Assembly (NCBI GenBank): GCA_031761405.1
Contig: JASEVX010000003.1
Location: 144,886,350-144,950,349, forward strand
Source: Serripes groenlandicus
Taxonomy: Eukaryota; Mollusca; Bivalvia; Cardiida; Cardiidae
Length of the DNA: 64,000 nt
Direction of reading: 5' to 3'
Shown piece by piece: positions 12,040 to 24,441 of this stretch (position 1 is the stretch's first letter; every line of letters starts with the position of its first letter). Under the pieces are notes generated by a model that saw only the letters and a list, made by a program, of their open reading frames with translations, ran no database searches and had not been told where the DNA came from. The position numbers and the translations under genes are program-made.

Positions 12040-13425
12040 TTTTATAATTTAATTCGATTTATGTTCCGGCATGGGGTGGGGTGGGGGCTGCAAATTGTCA
12101 TTGAGATCTCAATTTTTAGCTCTACTGGCCAAAGGCCAGAAGAGCTTATGCCGTGGTGTGGTGTCCGTCGTCCGTGCGTCCGTGCTTGTGAACGCGATAC
12201 AGTCTTCAGTTTTGATTGTATCTCAATCAAACTTATACAGTAGTTAGATATCCATGAGAGCTCGGTTTCCTTCGCAAACCAGCCAGATCCGCCGATGCAA
12301 GACTGGATTATGACCCTTGAAATCGTCAAAATTGCTATAATAGAGATTGTGAACACAGTAGAGGCTCCATTTACTATCTGATCTTAACCAAACTTACACA
12401 GTAGTTAGGTATCTATGAGAGCATGGTTTCGTTTGCAAACTAGCCAGATCCGGCCATGCAAGACTGGATTATGGCCCTTGAAATTGTCAGAATTGCTATA
12501 ATAGAGCTTGTAAACGCGATAAAGTCTTCAGTTGGGATTATATCTCAATCAAACTTATACAGTAGTTAGATAGCCATGAGAGCTCGGTTTCCTTTGCAAA
12601 CCAGCCAGATCCGCCCATGCAAGACTAAATTATGACCCTTGAAATTGTCAAAATTGCTATAATAGAGATTGTGAACACAATAGAGGCTCCATTTACTATC
12701 TGATCATAAATAGTAGTTAAATATTGATGAGAGCTCGGTTCTTTTCGAAAACCAGCCAGATGTGTCCTTGCATTACTGGATTATGGCCCTTGAAATTGTC
12801 AAAATTGCTATAATACAGCTTGTAAACACAATAGAGCCTCCATTTACTATCCGATCTTCACCAAACTTAGATAGTAGTTAAATATTGAGGAGAGTTGGGT
12901 TCTTTTTGCAAACCAGCCAGATCCGTACATGCAATACTGGATTGTGGCTCTTGAAATTGTCAACATTGCTATAATAGAGCTTGTGAACACTATAGATGCT
13001 CCATTTACTCTCTGATCTTCACCAAACTTAGATAGTAGTTAAATATTGATGAGAGCTCGGTTCCTTTTACAAACCAGCCAGATCCGCCCATGCAAGACTG
13101 GATTATGGCCCTTGAAATTGTTGAAATTCTTATAATATAGAGCTTGTGAAAACAATAGAGGCTTTATTTGGTATCTGATCTTCACCAAAATTAAATAGTA
13201 GTTAAATATTGGTGAGAGCTCTGTTTCTTTCGAACACCAGCCAGATGTGCCCTTCCATGACTAGATTATGGCCCTTGAAATTGTCAAAATTGCTATAATA
13301 CAGCTTGTGAACACAATAGAGCCTCCATTTACTATCCGATCTTCACCATACATACATGCTCTGGATTGGAAATGACCAAAAATCCATCCCAGTAGAGCAT
13401 AGGCCCTCATGGGCCTCTTGTTTAT
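12040..13425. repeat. Dispersed element with an internal ~160-bp tandem array
   Basis: The left boundary carries TAGCTCTACTGGCCAAAGGCC and AGAAGAGC, a small hairpin; the right boundary has AGAGCATAGGCCCTCATGGGCC followed by TCTTGTTT, a second hairpin. Between them about seven units of 150-161 bp share CAAACCAGCCAGATCC, GACTGGATTATG and CCTTGAAATTGTCAAAATT. Terminal hairpins without long inverted repeats could suggest a Helitron-like non-autonomous element, but the ends do not settle the class. Confidence 0.75.
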
Positions 13426-14695
13426 AAGTGTTTTACATTTAATTCGCTTTCGCAAATTCAAAGTAATTATATATGTCGATTTAACCACGAAATATACCAC
13501 TGCCTTGTTTTATTCATATGAGCTACCTTACAATAATTTGTTTGTTCTGTTTTTAGCAATTTTGCAGAATTCCAAATCAATGGAGGTGGAATATGAAGGT
13601 ACGATAGTTCAATTATGTCATTACATTTGTCAATAAATAAGTGTAAAAAGTGTTCAGCTAATACAACTATTCACATCACATGACGCTCAAGGTTTTTGGG
13701 TTAGAATTACGAGTGACTCGCTGGTGTCAAGATAAATGGACCCGTACTGATAACTTCAAAGTGGCGTAAACATCTAGCAGACAAACAAATCATTCCCATC
13801 AATGTTTTCGTTTCAAGACAAGGGCATTTTACTCGAATACAACCCTTTTTACCTTAGTTTCGATCCAATGTTGCGTTTAAATCAATCAGCTATGACATGA
13901 GAACGGCGTTGTTGTTTTCTAGCTTTCAGATTTAAAATAGCGTATTTATCTTGGTAAGATGCCCTTTTATTGCTTTGACCTCAATATAGGTAGGTCAATT
14001 TATTTCACATGACTTCTGGTCTACTACAATATTGTGATAAAGCTATCTTTTTAGCTCCTTAAATGTGTTAATATTAACATTGTGAACAATACTCTTCCAT
14101 CATTATGAGTGCTTTGTATTTGTTAAAGTTCTCAACTCAAATTATGCTACGAAATCCAATCAAAAACTTCCCAGTGACTGTTACCCCATGTGCTTTGAAA
14201 GCTTTTCAAGACTCAAATATAAATTTGGCAAAAAGACCTTCTATAATGCAAGGGGTTTATGTATACAGTGAATATCAAATTAATTATAACCTCATGTTAT
14301 TGTTTGACTTCAAGTTTATGTCTATTAGGCTTGATTTGACACATAAAAGGTGCTGAACTCCAGATGATAGATAGTAAAGTCAAAGTTTTTAACTGTGTAA
14401 AAATTATCTTGAAATATTAGATTCATAGCTCTGGGATAAAACTAAAATAATAAATTAACTTTCCAGTACATTTCCCTTCATTTAAACTGCGTAGACATAC
14501 CCTTTAAGCCAACTGTTGTACATTTTCATGACTTTCAAGTCACTGTTTTTCAACATTTACTACCCAAATAGTTTTGAACTATTTATTACTTACTTTGTTG
14601 GTACTATAATTAATATTTGCTGCAGTTTCAACATTTCAAATCTTTGACCTTCATCTTGAGTTCAGCACCTTTAATGGGTCTTCTTATTGTTCCTG
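13426..14695. other. Intron sequence, no gene recognised
   Basis: Contains only short frames. A possible micro-exon near 13563 (TTTTGCAG ... GTACG) was examined, but it has no phase compatible with neighbouring exons. Confidence 0.5.
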
Positions 14696-14699
14696 CTGC

Positions 14700-14995
14700 C
14701 GAGCCCCGGTAGCTCAGTCGGTAGCGACGAGGGCTGTCAATCCAGGGGTTGTGAGTTCGAATCCCGGCTCGGCCACATTTCTTCCTTATGATTGACAAAA
14801 GTCAATGCGACATGCGTCATTCGTCTTCCACCAATGGGCTCAGTCTATGTGGAAAAGCAGCCAGGTGCTTGGGAAGATTGTTGTGTGGAGTACTGGTGTA
14901 AGAAAACCAGGAAATGCATGAGTAGGTGAACTGGCCGTCGTGATATAACTGAGAAATTGTTAAAAACGGCGTTAAACCCCAATCAATCAATTGTT
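14700..14995 (+). mobile_element. tRNA-derived SINE, full-length copy
   Basis: The head is tRNA-like: GCCGAGC and GCTCGGC form an acceptor-like stem, with an A-box-like TAGCTCAGTCGGTAGCGACG and a B-box-like GAGTTCGAATCC. The body includes CCACCAATGGGCTCAGTCTA and GGAAAAGCAGCCAGGTGCTT, and the 3' tail is GGCCGTCGTGATATAACTGA ... AAACGGCGTTAAACCCCAATCAATCAA. This tail is typical of molluscan SINEs. T-arm pairing is poor, so it is not a functional tRNA gene. Confidence 0.88.
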
Positions 14996-15073
14996 CCTGC
15001 TCGCGGGTATTTTGTACGTTTTCTTAACGTTTTTGAACTTAAATATTGATCTATCAACGTATGCATATTACAG

Positions 15074-15232
15074 CTACAGATTGTGGAAGCCCTGAATGGT
15101 TCAAGGATGGTACAGGGTTATGTTATCTGGTCAACGGACCGTACACTGCAGAAGATGCTCAGTCATTCTGTAAAGCTGCAGGAGGAAATCTTGCTATTGC
15201 ATACACCGAACAAGAGCTGGACTTTCTTGTTG
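15074..15232 (+). CDS. C-type lectin domain 1 (CTLD-1), first exon
   Basis: Between ATATTACAG and GTTTGT, phase 1-1. It encodes about 53 residues with TDCGSPEWF, GLCYLV, AEDAQSFCKAAGGNLA and TEQELDFL: the long-form CTLD start with an extra N-terminal Cys pair, the alpha-1 helix Cys and the GGxLA ... E strand-helix pattern. CTLDs fold around two core disulphides and often bind glycans. Exons two and three follow at 20065 and 22021. The intron to exon two is 4.8 kb and almost entirely satellite. The donor GTTTGT is weaker than the others in this chain. Confidence 0.85.
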
Positions 15233-15359
15233 GTTTGTGGAGTGCATTTTATCATCTTGGTAGTAAGGGGGAGTTGCAGATGCATGTTGCAATGAGTTTA
15301 GCATATATGTATACAAATACCTTCATGTATTGCCCGCATAGTAAATAAATATACAATGA

Positions 15360-16640
15360 TTATGTCATATAGAACTACAACGACTTTCATTCATCGCCTT
15401 TTTAATTAAACCATTTATAATAGTTATAGTACATAAAGCTGTAACGACGTCGACGTTCACCCGTTGACCTCGTATTTAAACAATTTACAATGGATATATA
15501 GTATATAAAACAATAGCGCATTAACTCATTGGCCTCGTATTTAATTCATTACAATGACTATATAGAAAATAAAACAAATCGACGTTCACTCATTGACCTC
15601 GTATTTAAATCATTACAATGACTATATAGTGTATAGAACAATAACGACGTTCACTCATTGACCTCGTAGTCAAACCATTTACAATGACTATATAGTTTAT
15701 ATAACAATAACGACGTTCACTCATTGACCTCGTATTTAAACCATTTACAATGACTATATAGTATATATAACAATAACGACGTTCACTCATTGACCTCGTA
15801 TTTAAACCATTTACAATGACTATATAGTGTATAGAACAATAACGACGTTCACTCATTGACCTCGTAGTTAAACCATTTACAATGACTATATAGTTTATAT
15901 AACAATAACGACGTTCACTCATTGACCTCTTAGTTGAACCATTTACATTGGCTATACTATATATAAATAGTATTTTAAACCATTTAGAATGACTACTAGT
16001 ATATAGAACAAAAACCACATTCCACATTGACATATTAGTTAAACCATTTATAATGGCTATATCACAAATAACTTGTGCAACGTTCACTCATTGACTTTGT
16101 AGTTTAACCATTTACAATGGATATATGGTATATAGAACAATAACGACGTTCACTCATTGACCTCGTAGTTAAACCATTTACAATGACTATATAGTTTATA
16201 TAACAATAACGACGTTCACTCATTGACCTCTTAGTTGAACCATTTATATTGGCTATACTATATATAACTACAACGACCTTCACTCATTGACCCCGTAACA
16301 ATTTACAATGGCTGTATAGTATATAGAACAAAGGCGAGGTTCACTCATTGACCTCGTATTTAAATAATTTAAAATGACTACTAGTATATAGAACAAAAAC
16401 CACATTCCACATTGACCTATTAGTTAAACCATTTATAGTGGCTATATCACAAATAACTTGTGCAACGTTCACTCATTGACTTTGTAGTTTAACCATTTAC
16501 AATGGATATATGGTATATAGAACAATAACGACGTTCACTCATTGACCTCTTAGTTAAACTATTTACAATGACTATATAGTATATAGAACAACAACGACAT
16601 TCACTCATATACATCGTAGTTAATATAAATTTACCTCGTA
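15360..16640. repeat. 66-67-bp tandem array
   Basis: About 18 units containing ACGACGTTCACTCATTGACC, CATTTACAATG and CTATATAGT. Spacing of ACGACG landmarks at 15643, 15710 and 15776 gives 66-67 bp. The minus-strand open frame 16087-15605 is a by-product of the array. Confidence 0.93.
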
Positions 16641-19258
16641 GTTTAACAATAATTTACTACTATTTTCTACACTCATTTACAGTTTATATAAACAAGTACA
16701 TGTATATGGTTATATTATATTGTACTTCGACTACATTTATGATCCATTTACAATGATTATATAATATGGAACTACCGAGACCAAGACGTTGACCTTTTAA
16801 AGTAAATCAATTTACAATGATTATTGCACCTTTAAGTTGATCCATTTACATTGGTTATCGTATATAGAACTTCCGCGACCTACATGTAACACATGTACTT
16901 TTTAATTTATCCCTTTACAGTGCTTATAGTATATAGAAGTACCACTACCTAATACATTTAGCTTTTAGTTGACCAATTTACATCGGTTATATTAGATTTA
17001 CATCGGTTATAGTAGATAGAACTACTATAATCTAACACGTCGATCTTTTAGTTGATCCATTGACAGTGCGTATACTATATAGAAGTACCGCTACCTAATA
17101 CATTTAGATTTTGATCTATTAACATTGGTTATATTAGTTAGAACTACCAGGACCTAACATTTTCACGTTTTAGTTGATCCATTTACTTTTAAAAGATTAT
17201 AGTATATAGCTCCCCAAAACTACCACATATGCCTTTTAAATGACCCATTTAAAACTATTACGGCATATAGAGCATTTAGTTTATGCATTTACTATGGTTA
17301 TATTATATAGAACTTCCAGGATTCACCCCATTGCCGATAAAATTGATCCATACATTAAGGTTATACTATATGAACTACCAAGAGCTACGAAAGGTACCCT
17401 TTATTTGATTCAAATATAATGGTTATAGTATATAGAGTCGCCACGACCTAACATATTGACCTTTAAGTTCATGCATGTTCTATGGTTTTAGTATATCAAA
17501 CTACCGAGACTAACACATTGACGTTTTGGTTGATCCATGTATTCTGGTTACAGTATATAGAACTACAGAAACAAACGAAGTGTATCATTTAGTAAGTTTA
17601 CCCATATATAATGGTGTAAGTATACATAACTATCGAGATCTTACATGTTGAACTTTTAATTGACCAATTAACAATGGTGTTAATATACAGAACTACCGAA
17701 ACCTAGCATGTTGACAGATTAACAATGTTGTAACGTGTAGTTTACAGAACTACAGAGACCTAACATCTTGAAATACTAGTTGACACATTTACAATTACGT
17801 TAGTATACAGAACTACCGAGACCTAAAATGATGACCTTTTAGTTGACACATTTATAATGGTGTTAGTATACACAACTATCAAGACCTAACATCTCGACCG
17901 TTTAGTTGACACATTTACAATGGTGTTAGTATATAGAACTACCAAACCTTATAACTTGACCTTGAGTTGACACATTAACAACGTTGTTAGTATATAAAAC
18001 TACCAAACCTTACATCTCGACCTTTTAGTTGACACATTTATAATGGTGTTAGTATACACAACTATCAAGACCTAACATCTCGACCGTTTAGTTGACACAT
18101 TTACAATGGTGTTAGTATATATAACTACCAAACCTTACAACTTGACCTTTAGTTGACACATTAACAACGTTGTTAGTATATACAACTACCAAACCTTACA
18201 TCTCGACCTTTTAGTTGACACATTTATAATGGTGTTAGTATACACAACTATCAAGACCTAACATCTCGACCGTTTAGTTGACACATTTACAATGGTGTTA
18301 GTATATAGAACTATCAAACCTTACAACTTGACCTTTAGTTGACACATTAACAACGTTGTTCGTATATAAAACTACCAAACCTTACATCTCGACCTTTTAG
18401 TTGACACATTTATAATGGTGTTAGTATACAAAACTATCAAGACCTAACATCTCGACCGTTCAGTTGACACATTTACAATGGTGTTAGTATATAGAACTAC
18501 CAAACCTTACAACTTGACATTTAGTTGACACATTAACAACGTTGTAAGTATATAGAACTACCAAACCTTACATCTCGACCTTTTAGTTGACACATTTATA
18601 ATGGTGTTAGTATACACAACTATCAAGACCTAACATCTCGACCGTTTAGTTGACACATTTACAATGGTGTTAGTATATAGAACTACCAAACCTTACAACT
18701 TGACCTTTAGTTGACACATTAACAACGTTGTTAGTATATAAAACTACCAAACCTTACATCTCGACCTTTTAGTTGACACATTTATAATGGTGTTAGTATA
18801 CACAACTATCAAGACCTAACATCTCGACCGTTTAGTGACACATTTACAATGGTGTTAGTATATAGAACTTCCAAACCTTACATCTCGACCTTTTAGTTGA
18901 CACATTTATAACGGTGTTAGTATACACAACTATCAAGACCTAACATCTCGACCGTTTGGTTGACACATTTACAGTGGTGTTAGTATTTAGAACTACCAAA
19001 CCTTACAGCTCGACCTTTTAGTTGACACATTTACAATGGTGTTAGTATTTAGAACTACCAAACCTTACATCTCGACCGTTTAGTTGACACATTTACAATA
19101 GTGTTAGTATTTAGAACTACCAAACCTTACATCTCGACCGTTTAGTTGACACATTTACAATGGTGTTAGAATACAGAACCTCTTAACCTTACATGTTGAC
19201 ATTATAGTTGACACATTTACAATGGTGTTAGTTAACAGAAATACCTAAACCTAACACG
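16641..19258. repeat. ~62-bp tandem array with 186-bp higher-order period
   Basis: Related to the preceding array but more diverged on the left. Units share GTTGACACATTTACAATGG, GTTAGTATA, ACTACCAAACC and CTCGACC. In the right half three unit types alternate; ACGTTG landmarks at 17981, 18167, 18353, 18539 and 18725 are each 186 bp apart (three 62-bp units). Confidence 0.93.
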
Positions 19259-19899
19259 TTAGAATGCATATGCGGGTGGGAAAGGGTTTAATCAGTTTCC
19301 AATTCAAACTAGTCAGTAGATTGATGATTGAGAGCGTTGGTAAAATATCTACCCGGGTCATGGGATATTTTGATACACCAACACACACACAGTTTGTGTG
19401 CGATTATTTACGCAAATAGATAGCATGAATAATATTGAACAATTGAAAAAAAGATGTTAATTTTGACCCCGTTCAGTTGTATTTGTTAATCCCTATACAG
19501 TGTGTTTTCACTACTTACAGATCAAACCCAAAAGAAATACCATTTATCCGTAGTTGTCTAAAAAGACGTTTACATTTAAAAACTATCAGCTTTTGTATTT
19601 GTCTGGAATATGTATTACAAATAAATTAAGATACACTGAGTCGTTTAAATGACCGCAGACATCTAAATGTATCATTCGGTCACTGCACTCAAAAAAAGGT
19701 GAATACGGTTCAATCGTGAATATTCGTAACAAAAACGCGCTATGTACACGCACGAATAATCTATCCATGTGTCCACGGTCATTAAGTTTTCACAATATGT
19801 ACACGAAGTGTTACATTTTAGATGGATATAAGACAGATCATGTGTATACATTATCAAATGTAAGAATCAGCCATTGTTTAAGCATATTAAGAAAATATA

Positions 19900-19990
19900 A
19901 TTTTCTCATGAATTTTGATTAGTAAACTGGCGGCCGTGATATAACAAAAATACTTTTGCAAGCGGTAATGAATAAATCAATCAACCAATA
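19900..19990 (+). mobile_element. SINE 3' tail fragment
   Basis: Contains AACTGGCGGCCGTGATATAAC followed by a decayed TTGCAAGCGGTAATG and AATCAATCAACCA, the tail also seen at 14935-14995. Confidence 0.6.
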
Positions 19991-20064
19991 ATAATTAACT
20001 TAAATGTACTAGTCTCTTACTAACTTATAATCTGAATGTATTTAACACCCCAAATTTATTTTAG

Positions 20065-20199
20065 ATATGTTAACAAATCAAACGGATGATTCTTTAGTCT
20101 GGCTGGGCGTATCCTATTCAACCAAATCGAAAAGATGGCAGACTGTAGATGACAGTGTGCTTAATAAGACTTTCGTAAACAGCAACATTGATAAAAATG
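20065..20199 (+). CDS. CTLD-1, second exon
   Basis: Acceptor TATTTTAG and strong donor GTGAGTA; phase 1-1. It encodes about 45 residues including MLTNQTDDSLVWLGVSYS and KRWQTVDDS, aligning to the CTLD core motif WIGL ... W.WSDG. It contains N-glycosylation sequons (NQT, NKT). It joins the exon at 15074 in frame (Gly to Asp junction). The calcium-coordinating EPN/QPD loop is absent, so carbohydrate binding by the classical site is unlikely in this domain. Confidence 0.85.
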
Positions 20200-20401
20200 G
20201 TGAGTACCTAATACCGTTTTCTGTCTTTTATAACGAAGCACAATTCATAAACATTCGAATAGATACTGCTGTACAGATGTTCTACATTGGCACAAAGGAT
20301 TGAGCCAGATTGGATCACGTGGTTACGCTTGCTGATCTTGTTCTATTTAAGTCGCAATAACATTACGGTTGTTTTTCGCTGAGCGCCACTTACTTACAAA
20401 T

Positions 20402-20643
20402 TAGCCGTTCCATGAGAAAACCAACATTGTGGTAGTGTATCGACCTTGATCAGCCTAAGCATGTCGCGCAGGCTAATCAGGGCAGACACTCTTCACCTCC
20501 TGTGGATTTTCTGTTTCAGGAATCATTATTCTATACCTCTATCTCCCAGAGACGGACTGTGTCGGCCCGGATTAGTCTGCGGCTGATCTGGATCGATACA
20601 TTACACAGAGGCCATACCGTTGGTTATCTCGTGGAACGGCTCA
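20402..20643. mobile_element. MITE family B, full copy
   Basis: Terminal inverted repeats AGCCGTTCCATGAGAAAACC and TTATCTCGTGGAACGGCT. Internal landmarks are AGCCTAAGCATG, TGTGGATTTTCTGTTTCAGG, GAATCATTATTCTATACCTC, CTGTGTCGGCCCGGATTAG and ATCTGGATCGATACATTAC. Frames in it recur in every copy and are not genes. Confidence 0.88.
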
Positions 20644-20964
20644 AACTACATTGTGTTGCATCTGCGAACAGTGAGGACTCTGTAGAGAATTTCTGGCACC
20701 TTTACTGTCCAGTCCATTAAGTGAAGTCATAAATGAAGATCATGAAAGCAAACCTGATGTTTTAGCACCACTAATTCCACGCCTGCATCTATGTACAGTT
20801 AAGACTCAAATATACTTAATCGTCCACATACGTTGTACAAACCTTAATTCACCGTGTAATAAAACACTGGAAACGTAGCGCCACTAGGTGTATACCAATA
20901 TAGCTTTAAATGATGTCAAAGTGAAGTCACACTAAGAACCAAAGATCATAGACGCATCTCTTAC

Positions 20965-21400
20965 ACATGAACACAGTTCTCGTTAGTTAAAATCCGTGGC
21001 CACAGTTCTCATGAGTTAAATCCCGTGACCACAGTTCCCGTGAGTTAAATCCCGTGACCACAGTTCTCGTGAGTTAAATCCCGTGGCCACAGTTCTCGTG
21101 AGTTAAATCCCGTGACCACAGTTCTCGTGAGTTAAATCCTGTGGCCACAGTTCTCGCGAGTTAAAACCCGTGACCACAGTTCTCGTGAGTTAAAATCCGT
21201 GGCCACAGATCTCGTGAGTTAAATCCCGTGGCCACAGTTCTCGTGAGTTAAAATCCGTGGCCACAGATCTCGTGAGTTAAAATCCGTGGCCACAGATCTC
21301 GTGAGTTAAATCCCGTGGCCACAGTTCTCGTGAGTTAAATCCCGTGGCCACAGTTCTCGTGAGTTAAATCCCGTGACCACAGTTCTCGTGAGTTAAACCA
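20965..21400. repeat. 29-bp minisatellite (~15 copies)
   Basis: Unit CACAGTTCTCGTGAGTTAAA plus TCCCGTGGC or TCCCGTGAC. Landmarks at 21001 and 21030 give the 29-bp period. A G-rich run (GGGGGTGGCGGGGGG) follows near 21464. Confidence 0.93.
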
Positions 21401-22020
21401 ATCAGAGTGACTTTGAACATATAGTAAACATTCCCATGATAACAGTTTCGTTTATGTAAAAGGGGGTGGCGGGGGGAAGAGGGGGCAAATGTTTAATTAT
21501 TGTATAAACACAAACTAAGACAACTCGGAATGAACCAGGAAAACACCCGCTTGAGTGTTTGACTTGAAATTAATATAATATGGTGGCATATATCTCTTCA
21601 ATATATCTTTAAATTTTCAGCAGGATCAGACAAATAATTATCAAAATAGGTCAAATATATACCTGCACACTTACAAGTTTTGTTAAGTGTATTATGTATC
21701 TAAATAAGGTTGTAGGTCACACTATTCCTGGACTCAAGTGAGCTTTGATCTCTGCCACAAGATGACCAAGTATATGCCGTGTGATTGAGTGTAATTCTAG
21801 ATCAACATGCATATCCACAATCGGATCTTACTGTGCATTGCTATATAAATTATTATCCGATGGTTTCAAAGAACTTCTTCCAATCTACAACTACATCGGA
21901 TAGCAAGGATGCAAAGGCGACTTTTTTAAAATATGCTTTAATACAATATATTGTATGGTTGGTTTTCATATGCAAACTTCAAACTATTGATGATATAAAA
22001 TATGTTTTTATTTACAAAAG

Positions 22021-22146
22021 AAATTCAACAAAACATACCATATGACACAGCCTGTATTGGAATTAACACTTCTAGACAGCATGATATGTCCAAGTTGGGA
22101 TTTGATCCATGTTTAAACAGGCATCAATTCATCTGTAAAAAGGAAG
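22021..22146 (+). CDS. CTLD-1, third exon
   Basis: Acceptor TTTACAAAAG, donor GTACGT, phase 1-1. It encodes about 41 residues ending DPCLNRHQFICKKE, the CTLD terminal strand with the last two conserved Cys (usual form WNDxxCxxxxxFICxK). The upstream part includes DTACIGI, equivalent to the conserved C[AV]x segment. The WND triplet is replaced (KLGFDPC), consistent with loss of the classical sugar site. It completes CTLD-1 with exons at 15074 and 20065. Confidence 0.85.
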
Positions 22147-22534
22147 GTACGTTATTCTAACAGTACATGCTATTATTCATATGTACTAATAACATTCATA
22201 AATATGCAGATAAAAAAGGTAAATGTCACCTTTGATTATGGTTGATTGAGGTTTACCTAAATTATGATCGATTACGTAACTCATTGGTGATAGATAAGAG
22301 TTAAACACCGATGTCAGCTGTATAACAGTTATTCATACTTGGTGTTGATCGATTTTTTTAAACAAAGATAAGTTCTTTGCAACACTATTGAGAAAAATCA
22401 CACGAAGGAAACACTTCAAACAATATTCATTCGAAGTAGAGTTAAAAGCACAGTTTTTCATTCGGAAGAGTGCAACGCCAATTTTAGGGAGATATAGATA
22501 AACAAGTTGTTGAGTTGGACAGTCAACAGTTAAG

Positions 22535-22945
22535 AGCCTGGACAGTAAGTGCGGATGTACCAGCTGATCTTGACAGTCAGTGCGGATGTACCGGCAGGCC
22601 TGGACAGTCAGTGCGGATGTACCGGCTGGCCTGGACAGTCAGTGCGGATTTACCGACAGGCCTGGCTAGTCAGGGCGGATGAACCGTCAGGCCTGGGCAG
22701 TCAGTGTGGTTGTACCGGCTGGCCTTGTCAGTCAGTACGGTTGTACCGTTATGCATGGACAGTCAGTGCGGATGTACCGGCTGGCCAGGACAGTCAGTGT
22801 GGATGTACCGGCAGGCCTGGATAGTCAGGGCGGATGAACCGGCTGGCCTGGGCAGTCAGTGTGGTTGTACCGGCTGGCCTTGTCAGTCAGTCCGGATGTA
22901 TCAGCAGGCATGGACAGTCAGCGCGAATGTTCAGGCTGGCCTGGC
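22535..22945. repeat. 31-bp minisatellite (~13 copies)
   Basis: Unit GACAGTCAGTGCGGATGTAC plus CGGCAGGCCTG, varying between GGCAGG and GGCTGG. It is unusually GC-rich for this window and open in more than one frame, so long frames here (e.g. 22704-23540) arise from the repeat reading into the next real exon. Confidence 0.93.
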
Positions 22946-23085
22946 TCTATACTTGGGGCAAACGCTTAACAAAATCGGTCCCGGCAGTCAAAAGTTTAAT
23001 CTGTATCATAGTTGTAGGCTTCGAAAGGAGTTTTTCATGTGTAATGACTTATTAAGTTTGACAACATCTTTCCAATTTTTCTTAG

Positions 23086-23514
23086 CCAAATACATCATGT
23101 TCTTTACACCCGACGAGACTGAGGTCCCTATACAACAGTACCCAGACATCAGTATATCAGGAAAAACATCCTTGCTATTTGAATTTAGAGGTAAATCAGG
23201 AGCGAGGGTTATAATGAAAAACACCGCAGTGAAGTCCCAGGTTCCCTTGACTGTGAACATAGGTTATGACGGGAACAGCCGCAGCACTGTTGTTCTTAAA
23301 TACCCGTCGGTGAACGGGGTTCCAGCTCCCATTGATGACAACAAGTACTCCAAATTTTGGATCAGCTGGCCTGAAGGTAGAATACAGATCGGCGAGGGAG
23401 ATGCGATTGGAAAGGATGTGTTTTTGACTGGTTCCCTGCCTGGTTTTGCTGGGTTTGATTATATATCCTTATCGGTTAGCGGAAACGATAAAGGATACTG
23501 GAAGTTCCCGAGAG
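23086..23514 (+). CDS. Farnesoic acid O-methyltransferase-like (FAMeT) domain exon
   Basis: Acceptor TTTTTCTTAG, donor GTATAA, phase 1-1. It encodes about 142 residues with IMFFTPDE near the start, KTSLLFEFRGKSGARVIM, then the strongest motif FWISWPEGRIQIGEG and a C-terminal GFDYISLSVSG ... GYWKFPR. This is the pattern of the FAMeT or Methyltransf_FA family (Pfam PF12248): FWISWxxGxIxVGxG near two-thirds and a closing tryptophan. Despite the name, most metazoan members are beta-sandwich modules in secreted or multidomain proteins, with no methyltransferase motifs. The exon lies between CTLD-1 and a complete FTP domain, supporting a mosaic protein. The open frame extends upstream into the minisatellite, but the acceptor at 23085 is far more plausible. 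Confidence 0.88.
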
Positions 23515-23537
23515 GTATAACAATTTGTTCTTTCGCT

Positions 23538-23764
23538 TAACTCATTTCCCGCTGTATACGACTTTAATCTTTCATACATACAACACATCTGCAGCAGATG
23601 ACTTTGAAAACCTTTAAACAATATTGTGTTTATCTGTACTCGTAAATAAAGTATACTTATTGACTAGAGTTAAAAGCAGTGTGGTAAAATAAGAAATTGC
23701 TCATTGTACAAAAGTCTTCTGCTATAGTGGCATCAGAAAACGTATGTAAGTGGGAAAGTGTTAA
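23538..23764. mobile_element. MITE family A copy
   Basis: Left end TAACTCATTTCCCGCTGTATA, right end GTATGTAAGTGGGAAAGTGTTAAT, with internal CTGCAGCAGATGACTTTGAAAA and a central AAATTGCTCATTGTA segment. Confidence 0.82.
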
Positions 23765-24441
23765 TACACAATATGTGGGTATGCCGTAACGAATGACTAT
23801 ACAATACATTTTCGAACACTGAAGATCCAGATAAACAACATCCTTGTAAACTAATGTTGGTTTACATTTATATTGTTGGCTACTGTTGCATCAACATGTA
23901 GTAATTACTACTCCATAAATTTGAAAGAACCAACTATCCAGGAAATATTGCATAAAAGGCCGCGTCAGCTAGTAATATAATATATGTAATTTTGTTTAAT
24001 TTCATTTAAATCAGGCTAAAATTCTCCGCTTTATGTATATTGGATCTGACCACATCGCATCAAAGTTCGCCTAGAATTGACCCTATACATTTGAATATTC
24101 TATACAATCGGAAAACTTGGCAATCACCGTTTCTCTATCTCGTTTATATATATCGGTTATCTTCCCTGTTGATACATGTACCTAAACTTTTGTCGGCGAC
24201 AACTTCATTGGCTGACGCAAATGCCCCTCTGAGACGAGCTGTTACAGGCAGTCATCAGATATATAGGAGCGTGGGCTACTACATCGAAAATTAGGTGTTT
24301 GCGTTAATACAATTGATTTATTCCATACCCCTATGTAAGTGATTGAAGTAAACAAAAGTCGTCTCCCTAGTGTACTCTATGTAAAGTAGTCAATACACCG
24401 TTTACAGGGTTTATTTACAGAACTAATTTAATTCATTGCAG

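Noticed and set aside
13545..13600. Candidate micro-exon between TTTTGCAG and GTACG
   Set aside because: The only open phase (2 in) is incompatible with the phase-1 exons on both sides, and the peptide has no recognisable motif.
14703..14776. Possible functional tRNA gene with a perfect acceptor-like stem
   Set aside because: T-arm pairing fails and the sequence continues directly into a SINE body with a repeat-type tail; a second copy at 27903 shows the same arrangement.
15605..16087. 160-aa minus-strand frame with regular repeats
   Set aside because: It lies wholly within the 66-67-bp satellite, and the repeat in the protein is the satellite translated.
22704..23540. 278-aa open frame, the longest in the window, as a single exon
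   Set aside because: Its first half is the 31-bp minisatellite; the FAMeT part has its own strong acceptor at 23085 with the phase used by neighbouring exons.
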